Assembly (NCBI GenBank): GCA_028687375.1
Contig: JAQUAG010000001.1
Span: forward strand, 186,001-250,000
From: Arcobacteraceae bacterium
GTDB taxonomy: Bacteria; Campylobacterota; Campylobacteria; Campylobacterales; Arcobacteraceae
Length of the DNA stretch: 64,000 bases
Direction: 5' to 3'
Shown here: in pieces, positions 8,944 to 16,960 of the stretch
Layout of the letters: every line of letters starts with the position of its first letter
Position numbering within the stretch: position 1 is the stretch's first letter
Translations under genes and position numbers: made by a program
The notes under the pieces: model-generated
Seen by the model: only the letters and a program-made list of their open reading frames with translations
Database searches by the model: none
Told to the model about the DNA's origin: nothing

Positions 8944-9902
8944 TGGATAAAATAATCATAGCAACAAGAAGAAGTGACCTCGCCCTTTGGCAAGCATATT
9001 TTGTAAAAGATAAGATTGAAAATAGTTATCCTGATATCGAAGTGGAACTTAATCTTATTACTTCAAATGGTGATAAAGTTTTAGATAAACCGCTAGCTTT
9101 AATAGGTGGGAAAGGTCACTTTACAAAAGAACTTGAAGATGAGATGCTAGCAGGAAACGCTCACATGGCCGTTCATAGTTTAAAAGATGTTCCTACTTTT
9201 ATCCCGCAAGGGTTAGAACTTGTGGCTATTACGCAAAGACAAGACCAAAGTGATGTATTTTTATCTCATAAATATAAATCTTTAGAGGAACTTCCAAGTG
9301 GAGCTGTTGTTGGAACTACAAGCTTACGAAGAAGAATGCAACTACTTAAAATTAGACCAGATTTAAAAGTACAAGATTTAAGAGGGAATGTAAATACAAG
9401 ACTTAGAAAACTTGCGGAGAGTCAATATGATGCTATTATTTTAGCTTATATTGGGCTACATAGACTCAATCTTCTAAAAGATATACCATTTGTAGAAAAA
9501 CTTCCTTTAGAACTTATGATACCTCCTATGGGTCAAGCGGCACTTGGTATTGAGATAGTTTGTGGAAATGAAAAAATAAGAGAAATAGCTATGATACTTA
9601 ATCATGAGCCAACATTTATAGCTACAAAAGTTGAGAGAGATTTTATCTCAGCTATTGGAGCAGGGTGTTCGGCTCCTGTTGCTTGTAATGCAACATTAAA
9701 AGAGGAGACTATCACATTACAAACGATGATAGGATATCCAGATGGTTCAAATATTATAAAAGAAAGTTTATCTGTAAATATTACAGAGCATCATACTTTA
9801 GGTAAAAAAATGGCAGATTTTATGATAGGAAAAGGGGCTTTAGAGATACTTAAAAATGCTCCATCTTTAGCATTTAAAGATACACGACCTGAACGAATTT
9901 AA
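8943..9902 (+). CDS. hemC: Hydroxymethylbilane synthase (porphobilinogen deaminase)
   Basis: HemC condenses four porphobilinogens into hydroxymethylbilane for heme and siroheme. The protein has 319 residues. It contains the N-terminal IIATRRSDLALWQA, the substrate-binding arginine region GTTSLRRRMQL and RGNVNTRLRKL, and the dipyrromethane cofactor cysteine in GAGCSAPVAC. The ATG overlaps the stop of the DsbC-like gene (TAATG), implying coupled translation. hemD and hemJ are also in this window but far away. Confidence 0.97.
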   Translation: MDKIIIATRRSDLALWQAYFVKDKIENSYPDIEVELNLITSNGDKVLDKPLALIGGKGHFTKELEDEMLAGNAHMAVHSLKDVPTFIPQGLELVAITQRQDQSDVFLSHKYKSLEELPSGAVVGTTSLRRRMQLLKIRPDLKVQDLRGNVNTRLRKLAESQYDAIILAYIGLHRLNLLKDIPFVEKLPLELMIPPMGQAALGIEIVCGNEKIREIAMILNHEPTFIATKVERDFISAIGAGCSAPVACNATLKEETITLQTMIGYPDGSNIIKESLSVNITEHHTLGKKMADFMIGKGALEILKNAPSLAFKDTRPERI

Positions 9903-9918
9903 CTAAAAAAGGATAAAA

Positions 9919-10398
9919 ATGGCAGATTTAAATGAACATCAAATCCAAGATGTAACAGCTGAAATTTTGGAACATATGATGGCTCCAAAAAATTATGGGC
10001 AGATGGAAAATCCAACTTGTACAGGGATGGGTGTAGACACTAAAACTGGCGAATTTGCCCTTATTTACCTACAGCTTGATGATAAAGATGAAATTAACGA
10101 TATAAAATATGGTTGTAATGCTTGTCAAGATACTGTTATTGCTGGGTCGCTTTTTACGGAGATGATAAAGGGGATGAGTTTAACTTACGCTCAAGATGCT
10201 GCAAGAAGACTTGAGTTAAAGCTTTTAGATGCCCCAGAGAGACAAAGAGCATGTTCTATGATGGTTATCAAGGCATTTGATGCTTCTTTGCTTCATAAGG
10301 CTAGTATTGAAGCTGGTGGAATAGAAGATATGTGTTCACTTGAATTAAATGAATCTTGTGAAGGGATGGAAAATTTGGAGGAACAAAATGAATCTTAG
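9919..10398 (+). CDS. Iron-sulfur cluster scaffold, IscU/NifU N-terminal family
   Basis: The protein has 159 residues and resembles IscU/NifU-N throughout: HMMAPKNYGQMENP at the start, then three cysteine regions where IscU has its ligands (NPTCTGMG, YGCNACQD, RQRACSMM). The middle site is CxxC rather than a lone cysteine, and the C-terminal tail adds two cysteines (DMCSLELNESCEG). It probably assembles and hands on Fe-S clusters in the cytoplasm. No cysteine desulfurase is adjacent; instead a ferritin-like gene overlaps its 3' end. Confidence 0.85.
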   Translation: MADLNEHQIQDVTAEILEHMMAPKNYGQMENPTCTGMGVDTKTGEFALIYLQLDDKDEINDIKYGCNACQDTVIAGSLFTEMIKGMSLTYAQDAARRLELKLLDAPERQRACSMMVIKAFDASLLHKASIEAGGIEDMCSLELNESCEGMENLEEQNES

Positions 10399-11209
10399 TC
10401 AAATTTACCAAGCAAAACACGAGCTATGGCTTAAAATTCTTTTTACATCTTTTAGCATATCAGATGAAAAAATCAAAAATGAACTCTATGAGATTTCACA
10501 AATTGAGTTTCGTCATCTTAAATGGCTTAGTAATCATCTTAAAGAGTTAAATATTGAATACAACTACGACAGATTTGCAATAGATTTCGCTAAAGAGACT
10601 ACATTTGAGTCTTTTAACTATCTCATACATGAAATTCAAATCGTTATAAAAAACTATGACCTAGACAACCCTCTTTTTGCAAGGATGCTTAGCGATGAGT
10701 ACTATTTTGTAACAAGATTTAATCATCATCTTGAAACATCACAAAATACTCCAATTACGGCTTTTAATAAAGAGCGAATCTATCAAAATAAAATACTATC
10801 AAAAGAGTCTATAGATGCACTTACAATCTTTTTGTTTGAAGAGACTTACAAAGAGTATGAACTTATAATGGTTTACTCTTATATACAAAATTATACAAAT
10901 AATATTACACAATACAATGTGTATCAAGATTTGATTGATGAGTCGCATTATCATTTGAAATGTTTTGGAAATATGTTGGGAGTTATGGGAATATTAGCAA
11001 TTCCTAGAACTCTTTTAAAAGAGATTTATAAAAGAGATGATATGAAACAATTCCTAATTGATGGGATTGAAGAGGAAAAAATGGCAAAAGAAGAGTGTCA
11101 AAAGTTAGCACTTGCTGTAAAAGATGAAGAGTTATCTAAATTCTTTGAATTTATTAACTATCAAGAAAATTATCATATTGAACTTATGAAAAAACTTCTC
11201 AATCAATAG
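10388..11209 (+). CDS. Ferritin-like helical protein, probably metal-binding
   Basis: I do not recognise a named family with certainty. The 273-residue protein is almost all helical and rich in paired acidic residue and histidine motifs typical of ferritin-like di-metal bundles: EFRHLKWL, DESHYHLKCF, EEEKMAKEECQ and YQENYHIELM. The ATG at 10388 has GGAGG eight bases upstream, inside the end of the IscU-like gene, and overlaps it by 11 bases. An iron-handling role beside the Fe-S scaffold is an inference from context and motif pattern. Confidence 0.65.
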   Translation: MNLSQIYQAKHELWLKILFTSFSISDEKIKNELYEISQIEFRHLKWLSNHLKELNIEYNYDRFAIDFAKETTFESFNYLIHEIQIVIKNYDLDNPLFARMLSDEYYFVTRFNHHLETSQNTPITAFNKERIYQNKILSKESIDALTIFLFEETYKEYELIMVYSYIQNYTNNITQYNVYQDLIDESHYHLKCFGNMLGVMGILAIPRTLLKEIYKRDDMKQFLIDGIEEEKMAKEECQKLALAVKDEELSKFFEFINYQENYHIELMKKLLNQ

Positions 11210-11226
11210 TTTTTATTAATTGAGAA
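11191..11226 (-). terminator. Terminator for the DUF3124 gene, overlapping the ferritin-like 3' end
   Basis: TTCTCAATcAATA and TATTaATTGAGAA form a stem of about 12 pairs with a short loop (11196-11226). Read on the minus strand it is followed by GTTTTTTC. It spans the stop codon of the plus-strand gene. Confidence 0.65.
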
Positions 11227-11249
11227 TAAACTATTCTAAGAGATTTAAT

Positions 11250-11816
11250 TTATTTAATAACAGTTCCTTCTGTTACAAATGCAAAATTGTTATTTCCAAC
11301 AGAATAAATCATAATTGCTTGAGTAATAGGTATCGAACTTTTACTCTTACTTGCTAATTTAACTAAAAACTTTGCCCCATTTCCACCATTCATATCTTCT
11401 AAATCTACAATAAAGTCAATGGAACCCATATGTTTTAAAACATGTGGCTTAGATATGTAGTTTTTTACTAATTTACCTTCAGTGTTGTAATAGCTAACAT
11501 TTTCTACGTATAAATCTTCCAAAAAGTCTGTATTTCTAATACTTAGTGTAATACTCATTTTTATATAACTATTTTCTGAAGTATATATATGGGAATACAC
11601 TGGAACATAAAAAGTTTTACGCTCAAGCGTATCATCAATTTGTTTGTTGAAGGTGTAGAAATGTTCTTGATTATTCTCTTTTCGTTTGTCAATCTGATAC
11701 TTATACATATCTTGTTGTTTTTGATAATCTTCATCACATCCTGAAGAAAATAAGATTAATAAAATCACCATACAAGAATTTAATACAATAAAACTTTTTT
11801 TCATTAGAATTCCCAT
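11250..11816 (-). CDS. DUF3124 family lipoprotein
   Basis: The protein has 188 residues. A signal sequence ends LLILFSSGCDE, a plausible lipobox with Cys27. The mature part contains FYVPVYSHIYTS and ITLSIRNTDF, which I recognise from DUF3124, a family of unknown function. It is probably an inner- or outer-membrane-anchored periplasmic protein. It stands alone on the minus strand, with a terminator downstream. The start may instead be the second ATG (MKKSFIVL), five codons in. Confidence 0.8.
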   Translation of the reverse strand: MGILMKKSFIVLNSCMVILLILFSSGCDEDYQKQQDMYKYQIDKRKENNQEHFYTFNKQIDDTLERKTFYVPVYSHIYTSENSYIKMSITLSIRNTDFLEDLYVENVSYYNTEGKLVKNYISKPHVLKHMGSIDFIVDLEDMNGGNGAKFLVKLASKSKSSIPITQAIMIYSVGNNNFAFVTEGTVIK

Positions 11817-11900
11817 CTATTTATATCCATTTTACTAAGTTATTTACTGCATTTCATAGATTTTTTATGTGTATTATATTAATAATATTTAAAAAAAAAT

Positions 11901-12023
11901 TTACTTTGCTCCACCACTTTTTACATCAATATAGTTTTGTGTAGCGTTCTTTGCTCCACCCAAATTTCCAGTTGCAATCATATAAATAATAGCCCCAACA
12001 AATATAATTAAAATCCATTTCAT
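11901..12023 (-). CDS. 40-residue membrane microprotein, paralog of its upstream neighbour
   Basis: A 41-codon frame starts at ATG 12021-12023 with AAAAGGA upstream and reads MKWILIIFVGAIIYMIATGN, then LGGAKNATQNYIDVKSGGAK. It closely matches the N-terminal 40 residues of the protein at 12041-12232: KWILI, YMIATGN, GGA and ATxNY are shared. One N-terminal transmembrane segment and a short Gly/Lys-rich tail are predicted. Paralogy plus a good ribosome binding site makes it a convincing short gene. Function unknown. Confidence 0.8.
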   Translation of the reverse strand: MKWILIIFVGAIIYMIATGNLGGAKNATQNYIDVKSGGAK

Positions 12024-12040
12024 AATAATCCTTTTAAAAT

Positions 12041-12232
12041 TTAATATAAAGACCCTTGAGGTTTGTTTTTCATATACTCATACATAGGTGCTGGTCTAGC
12101 ATTTTCTCTATCTCCACCTTTTGTCATCACTTCTCGATAGTTGTTAGTTGCTTTTTGTGCACCACCCATATTTCCTGTGGCAATCATATAACCTATAACT
12201 GAAACAAAAACTATCAAAATCCACTTTACCAA
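12041..12232 (-). CDS. 63-residue membrane microprotein, paralog of the downstream microprotein
   Basis: The protein has one transmembrane segment (WILIVFVSVIGYMIATGN) followed by a hydrophilic tail rich in Asn, Arg and Pro. The start is TTG at 12232, two bases after the argS stop, and the ribosome binding site GAGGTG lies inside the last codons of argS, so it is translationally coupled to arginyl-tRNA synthetase. The second paralog follows 17 bases downstream. I do not recognise the family. A small membrane regulator or subunit is possible, but nothing in the sequence decides it. Confidence 0.78.
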   Translation of the reverse strand: MVKWILIVFVSVIGYMIATGNMGGAQKATNNYREVMTKGGDRENARPAPMYEYMKNKPQGSLY

Positions 12233-12234
12233 AA

Positions 12235-13824
12235 CTACATCACCTCTTTTGCTGTGATTCCCAGAACTTTTAATCCAACTCTAATGCTAAGAGCTACCAT
12301 AGATAAAGCTTTTAAATATTGTTTTTCGCTACTCTCTCCAATAATTCTATGCTCATTGTAAAATTTATGCACCATAGCACTAAGACCATGAAGATAATCT
12401 GTAACTTTTTGCATATCTCTTTTTGCAAAAGCTTCCTCTAGGATATCTGGTAACAATAGTGCTTGAAATACTAAATCTTTACCTTCTTGATTGATAGAAG
12501 AGATATTCTCATCTTGAACATCAACCACTGTTAAATTCGCTTTTTTGAAAAGCTGGTTTATTCTAGCATGCGCGTAATTAATATAAAATACAGGATTTGA
12601 ACTATCTTGATTTTTTAAAGTATCAATATCAAATTCAAGATGTGTATCACTTTTTTTCGTAAGAAAAATAAATCGTAATGCATCCGCACCAATCTCATCA
12701 GTAATATCACTCATAAGTATAACATTTCCAGCTCGTTTAGACATCTTATAAGGTTCACCACCTTTTAAAAGAGCGACCATTTGAGATAATAAGATCTCTA
12801 ATTTTGATGAATCATGTCCAGTAAACTCTACTGCTGCTTTTACCCTTGTGATATATCCATGGTGATCTGCACCCCAGATATTAATATACTTGTCAAAATT
12901 TCTATCAAATTTATTCTTATGATAGATAATATCACCAGCTAAATAGGTTGGTATTCCATTATCTCTTACAACAACTCTATCACTATCATCCCCATACATT
13001 GTTGATCTTAAAAATGTTTTATCATCTTTATCGTATAAAGAATTATTTTTTTCTAGACTACTTTTCGTTTCATCCCAATCTTTATAAAGTGATTTTTCAC
13101 TTACAAAAGTATCAAATGAAACACCTAAATCAGCTAAATCAGAGATAATAATCTGCATCACCTCATCTTTTGCAAAAAGGGCTAATTCTTTCTGTTTCGA
13201 CTCATCTTTAAAGACATCATAACCATATTTTTCAACACACTTTAAAGCTATATCAAAAAGATATTCACCTCTATAAAACTGCTCTGGGTATTCAACTTCT
13301 TCTTTATAAATATACTCTCTAGCTGCAAGATTTAACGAAGTTGCTAACATCTCCATTTGAGTACCTGCATCATTGATGTAATATTCAGCAGTAATATCAT
13401 AACCCAAATATCTACCAACTCTTAAAAGTGCATCCCCAAAAATAGCCCCTCTAGCATGACCAATATGAAGTGGTCCTGTTGGATTTGCACTAACAAATTC
13501 AAGGAGGATTTTTTCATTTTTTGATTCACCTTTAGCAAAATCAAAATCTAAAGCTAATGATTTATTGATACTGTCAAGAAGATATTTATTTGATAGTTTA
13601 AAGTTTAAAAATCCTTTTACTGCAGTAACTTCCTCAAAAATATCAATATCTTGAAATTTTAAAGCTAGCTCTTGTGCAATAACCATTGGATTCTTTTTCT
13701 CTTCTTTTGCCAATGCAAAAGCTGCTGGAGTTGCATAATGCCCCAAAGAGATATCTTTTGGTTTTTCCAATACAATATCTCTTTGTATAATTTTTTCTAT
13801 TAGTGCTTTAATTTCTAAATGCAT
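12235..13824 (-). CDS. argS: Arginyl-tRNA synthetase
   Basis: The protein has 529 residues, in the short range for bacterial ArgRS. It is a class I synthetase: the HIGH motif is intact in NPTGPLHIGHARGAIFGD, and a KMSKS-type loop is present as PYKMSKRAGN. The C-terminal helical anticodon-binding (DALR) domain ends VALSIRVGLKVLGI. It charges tRNA-Arg. It lies 12 bases after tatA and its last codons hold the ribosome binding site for the microprotein gene. Confidence 0.97.
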   Translation of the reverse strand: MHLEIKALIEKIIQRDIVLEKPKDISLGHYATPAAFALAKEEKKNPMVIAQELALKFQDIDIFEEVTAVKGFLNFKLSNKYLLDSINKSLALDFDFAKGESKNEKILLEFVSANPTGPLHIGHARGAIFGDALLRVGRYLGYDITAEYYINDAGTQMEMLATSLNLAAREYIYKEEVEYPEQFYRGEYLFDIALKCVEKYGYDVFKDESKQKELALFAKDEVMQIIISDLADLGVSFDTFVSEKSLYKDWDETKSSLEKNNSLYDKDDKTFLRSTMYGDDSDRVVVRDNGIPTYLAGDIIYHKNKFDRNFDKYINIWGADHHGYITRVKAAVEFTGHDSSKLEILLSQMVALLKGGEPYKMSKRAGNVILMSDITDEIGADALRFIFLTKKSDTHLEFDIDTLKNQDSSNPVFYINYAHARINQLFKKANLTVVDVQDENISSINQEGKDLVFQALLLPDILEEAFAKRDMQKVTDYLHGLSAMVHKFYNEHRIIGESSEKQYLKALSMVALSIRVGLKVLGITAKEVM

Positions 13825-13836
13825 AAAATAGTTGTC

Positions 13837-14085
13837 TTATACAGCTTTTGTTTCAGTTGGTTTTACTGTATCTGTTGTAGCTTCTGTTGTATTTATTTTA
13901 GCAGCATCAGTTTTTTCACTACTTGTTGTAGTAGCAACATTTACTTCATCATCTTTCACTGCATTTTTAAAGTTTTTAATCCCTTGACCTAAACCTTTTG
14001 CTAACTCTGGTATTTTCTTTCCACCAAATAGTAACACTACAACTGCTACTATTACAAATAATTCCATTCCACTTGGTACACCCAT
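13837..14085 (-). CDS. tatA: Twin-arginine translocase subunit TatA
   Basis: The protein has 82 residues, with one N-terminal transmembrane helix ([19 protein letters not shown]), then the amphipathic helix [16 protein letters not shown] with the [14 protein letters not shown] signature, and an acidic/Thr-rich tail. TatA oligomers form the translocation element for folded, often cofactor-bearing proteins. tatB and tatC are not in this window. Confidence 0.95.
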   Translation of the reverse strand: MGVPSGMELFVIVAVVVLLFGGKKIPELAKGLGQGIKNFKNAVKDDEVNVATTTSSEKTDAAKINTTEATTDTVKPTETKAV

Positions 14086-14129
14086 AATTTACTCCTAATT
14101 CAAATTTTAAGCTTTGATTGTATCTTTTA

Positions 14130-14516
14130 TTATCTTAAAAAATATAACATCAACTTGTATCCTAATGCAACTGCACCTATACTACCAATTAGATTTAAGA
14201 CTATATTCAAAATTCCCATCCAAAATGATGATTGAAGGAGAAAAAATGTTTCAATCGCAAAAGTAGAGTAGGTGGTCAATGCCCCTAAAAAACCTGTAAT
14301 TAAAAATAACTTCATCCATTCATATGGTGTAAAATATAGAAATAATCCAATCAACAAACCTATAAGAAAACTTCCTGCAACATTTACACTAAGTGTAGCC
14401 AATGGTAGTTCATGAGGAAAATTCTTTCCAACAAATATATTGATATAAAATCTAGTAGTTGCACCTAAAAACCCACCAAATCCTACAGCAATTATATTTT
14501 GCCAAGTAAAGTTCAT
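14130..14516 (-). CDS. crcB: Fluoride channel CrcB (Fluc)
   Basis: The protein has 128 residues and four transmembrane segments. It contains family motifs GFGGFLGATTRFYI, LSVNVAGSFLIGLL and GFLGALTTYSTFAIE. Fluc proteins are dual-topology dimers that export fluoride. The gene lies 3 bases after the stop of the upstream 98-residue protein and 44 bases before tatA. No fluoride riboswitch is evident, since the gene has essentially no leader of its own. Confidence 0.95.
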   Translation of the reverse strand: MNFTWQNIIAVGFGGFLGATTRFYINIFVGKNFPHELPLATLSVNVAGSFLIGLLIGLFLYFTPYEWMKLFLITGFLGALTTYSTFAIETFFLLQSSFWMGILNIVLNLIGSIGAVALGYKLMLYFLR

Positions 14517-14519
14517 AAT

Positions 14520-14816
14520 TTAACTATCCAACCTACAAACTATATCACCAGTAAATTCTACATAAAGTGATTTCTTATGATTTTCTATCTCATCTGGATT
14601 TGAATATGGATAACTTTTTATTTTTTTATCAATATCTTCATCACTATAATGCTCTCTAAGCATCACTTCCATCACAGCAAACCTTTGAAATATAATATCA
14701 AACTGATCTTTTACTAAATCATCACTTGCTTGATTAACAATATCCCAAAACTTTGATTTTGGAGTTCCCCCAAAAATATCATTCTCATCCTCAAATAATG
14801 CATCATATTTACTCAT
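14520..14816 (-). CDS. Conserved small acidic protein of unknown function
   Basis: I do not recognise this 98-residue protein. It begins MSKYDALFEDENDIFGG, is acidic and mostly helical, with no signal or membrane segment, and ends VEFTGDIVCRLDS. Start ATG 14814-14816 has the ribosome binding site AAAAGGA seven bases upstream, lying in the 3' arm of a perfect hairpin of the structured repeat. crcB follows three bases after its stop. It could be a cytoplasmic regulatory or adaptor protein; nothing decides this. Confidence 0.75.
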   Translation of the reverse strand: MSKYDALFEDENDIFGGTPKSKFWDIVNQASDDLVKDQFDIIFQRFAVMEVMLREHYSDEDIDKKIKSYPYSNPDEIENHKKSLYVEFTGDIVCRLDS

Positions 14817-14823
14817 AGTATTT

Positions 14824-14850
14824 CCTTTTAAAATGTCCCATTTTAAAAGG
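14824..14850 (-). promoter_or_regulatory. SD-sequestering hairpin before the 98-residue protein gene
   Basis: CCTTTTAAAATG (14824-14835) and CATTTTAAAAGG (14839-14850) are perfect 12-base complements around a 3-base loop. In the minus-strand RNA the 3' arm contains AAAAGG, the ribosome binding site of the gene starting at 14816. Folding would hide it, so translation could depend on temperature, a ligand, a protein or upstream ribosomes. The hairpin is seen; regulation is inferred. Confidence 0.6.
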
Positions 14851-14937
14851 GACCTATTGTTAAATGTCTACTTTTAGCACCTTGATTAAATCAAGGTTAA
14901 AGTAGCAAATCCTAAAGAAAGAAAAGAATTCCTTTCG
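14824..14937 (-). repeat. Structured intergenic repeat, copy A
   Basis: This is the gene-proximal unit of a tandem pair, nearly identical to copy B over about 114 bases. In transcribed order it has a 5' stem with GGAATTC (degenerate compared with the other copies), TTTCTTTCTTTAGGATTT, the central hairpin CTACTTTAACCTTGATTT / AATCAAGGTGCTAAAAGTAG (14868-14905), ACATTT, and a final hairpin containing CCC...GGG and the ribosome binding site of the gene at 14816. Confidence 0.85.
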
Positions 14938-15052
14938 CTTAAAATGTCCCATTTTAAAAGGGAGCTATTATTAAATGTCTACTTTTAGCACCTTGATCAA
15001 ATCAAGGTTAAAGTAGCAAACCCTAAAGAAAGAAACAAGTTTCTTTCACTCT
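14938..15052 (-). repeat. Structured intergenic repeat, copy B
   Basis: This is the upstream unit of the tandem pair, between hisD and copy A. It has a perfect GAAAGAAAC / GTTTCTTTC hairpin at its 5' end (transcribed strand), the central hairpin at 14979-15016 with one base changed within the loop from copy A, and a final CCC...GGG hairpin that has lost two T residues relative to copy A. The 5' hairpin is shared with copy C at 5166-5279. Confidence 0.85.
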
Positions 15053-15103
15053 AAATACATTTTTGTAAGTGTAACAATGGTAACTTTATCACACCTTGGT
15101 TTG

Positions 15104-16393
15104 TTATCTTAATCTAACTCTTACAGATTCAGCATGCGCTGTTAATCCTTCAGTATCAGCTAAAAGTGCACATTCAAATCCTACCTCTTGTATTGCTTTT
15201 TTGCTAAAACTAATAATTGAGCTTTTTTTCATAAAGTTTTCAACATTGAGTGGACTATAAAATTTAGCAGTTCCCCCTGTAGGAAGTGTATGGTTTGGAC
15301 CAGCTACATAATCTCCTATTGGTTCAGGTGTATTTTCCCCTAAGAAAATTGCCCCTGCATGTTTGATTTTTGGTAATAATTCAAATGGATTTTGTGTTAT
15401 AACCTCAAGATGTTCAGGTGCTATCTCATTCATAAGGTCAATCGCTTCATCCATTGAAGTTGCTATTATGATACAACCTCTTTCATCGATAGACTTTCTT
15501 GCTATTTCATTTCTTGAAAGTATCTTTAAATATCTTTCAACCTCATCACTTGTCTTATATGCAAGATTTTCATCTGTTGTAATAAGGATAGAACTAGCCA
15601 TCTCATCGTGTTCTGCTTGAGAAAGTAAATCAATAGCTAAATAGTTTGCTTTTGCATTACTATCAGCTAATATCCCTATTTCACTTGGACCTGCTATCAT
15701 ATCTATGTTGACTTCACCAAAGACAAGTTTTTTTGCAGTTGCTACAAAAATATTTCCTGGCCCTGTGATAACATCCACTTTTTTCAAACTTTTTGTTCCA
15801 TAAGCCATCATAGCAATCGCACTTGCACCTCCTACTTTAATCACAGTTGTTACTCCACAAAGGTGGCAAGCTGCAAGTAAAAGCTCATTTGGCTCATTAT
15901 TTGGTGTTGGAGTACATACCACTATCTCTTTAACCCCAGCTACTAGTGCTGGGATAGCATTCATAAGTAAACTACTTGGATATGCTGCTTTTCCACCTGG
16001 TATATAAAGTCCAGCTCTATCAACTGGAGTCACTTTTTGCCCTAAGATTGTCCCATTTTCTTCAAAATCAAGCCACGATTTTGGAAGTTGCTTTTGGTGA
16101 TATTTTTCAATTCTATCATATGCTAAGTGTAGAGATGCTTTTAATTTAGGTTCAAGATTATTATAAGCTTGTTCCATAAGAGCAACATCGATGAAAAGAT
16201 CATTGACATCTTTTGGTGACCATTTATCAAATCGTTCAATGTGGTTACAAATAGCGCTATCTCCATCTTCGATTATCTCATCAATTATCTTTTGAACAAT
16301 TCCACTAACACCTTTAATATCAACTTTCCCTCGTCCTAAAATCTCTTCAAATTCATTTTTAAAGTTTGTATCTTTTGTATTTATTATTTTCAT
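15104..16393 (-). CDS. hisD: Histidinol dehydrogenase
   Basis: The protein has 429 residues. HisD performs the last two oxidations of histidine synthesis, histidinol to histidine, with NAD and zinc. Recognisable segments are YIPGGKAAYPSSLLMNAIPA, ITGPGNIFVATAKKLVFG, IDMIAGPSEIGI, the LLSQAEHDEMA zinc-binding region and ENTPEPIGDYVAGPNHTLPT. hisF is elsewhere in the window on the same strand, so his genes are scattered. The two tandem structured repeats lie directly downstream. Confidence 0.97.
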   Translation of the reverse strand: MKIINTKDTNFKNEFEEILGRGKVDIKGVSGIVQKIIDEIIEDGDSAICNHIERFDKWSPKDVNDLFIDVALMEQAYNNLEPKLKASLHLAYDRIEKYHQKQLPKSWLDFEENGTILGQKVTPVDRAGLYIPGGKAAYPSSLLMNAIPALVAGVKEIVVCTPTPNNEPNELLLAACHLCGVTTVIKVGGASAIAMMAYGTKSLKKVDVITGPGNIFVATAKKLVFGEVNIDMIAGPSEIGILADSNAKANYLAIDLLSQAEHDEMASSILITTDENLAYKTSDEVERYLKILSRNEIARKSIDERGCIIIATSMDEAIDLMNEIAPEHLEVITQNPFELLPKIKHAGAIFLGENTPEPIGDYVAGPNHTLPTGGTAKFYSPLNVENFMKKSSIISFSKKAIQEVGFECALLADTEGLTAHAESVRVRLR

Positions 16394-16417
16394 ATTCTTC
16401 TCTTTTTATTTTTAATT

Positions 16418-16927
16418 TTATTTTAATTTAGAAAGTATTTCACTTACTATTCTTTTAGTATTCCAATCCTCTACATTTACGATAATATCAGAGACTTTTT
16501 CATACTCTTTTACCCTCATATCATAGATTTTTTTCGCTTCATCCAAATCTTGAAGGAGAGGTCTTTTCTTAAATTTCTTTTTACTATCTGGGGCTTTTTT
16601 TAAAGCTTCAATAATACTATCAAATGATGATTGAAGATAAACAACTTTTCCAATATTTTTGATATTTTCTTGTCTATAAAATCCACCACCTGTAGAGATA
16701 ATTGTATTTTTAACATTTTGTTCACACCAAAGAGCACACTTCTTTTCCAAAGCTCTGAAATAAGGTTCCCCTTGTTCTTCAAAAATTCTTTTTATTTTTT
16801 TATTTTCTATACTTTCTATTAAATCATCTGTATCAATAGCAAAAAAATCACTATGTTTGACAAGTTCTCTAGCTAAAGTTCCTTTGCCCACACCCATAAA
16901 ACCTATAAGTAATACATTATTATTCAA
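16418..16927 (-). CDS. aroK: Shikimate kinase
   Basis: The protein has 169 residues. The P-loop is GFMGVGKGTLAREL, the shikimate-binding aspartates are in FAIDTDDLIE, and the Walker B-like ISTGGGFYRQ follows; the lid region holds the KKRPLL segment. It phosphorylates shikimate in aromatic amino acid synthesis. It is 24 bases upstream of hisD in the same orientation, so probably co-transcribed. Confidence 0.95.
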   Translation of the reverse strand: MNNNVLLIGFMGVGKGTLARELVKHSDFFAIDTDDLIESIENKKIKRIFEEQGEPYFRALEKKCALWCEQNVKNTIISTGGGFYRQENIKNIGKVVYLQSSFDSIIEALKKAPDSKKKFKKRPLLQDLDEAKKIYDMRVKEYEKVSDIIVNVEDWNTKRIVSEILSKLK

Positions 16928-16960
16928 AATATACCTTTTATTTAAATTGCTCTGATTATA

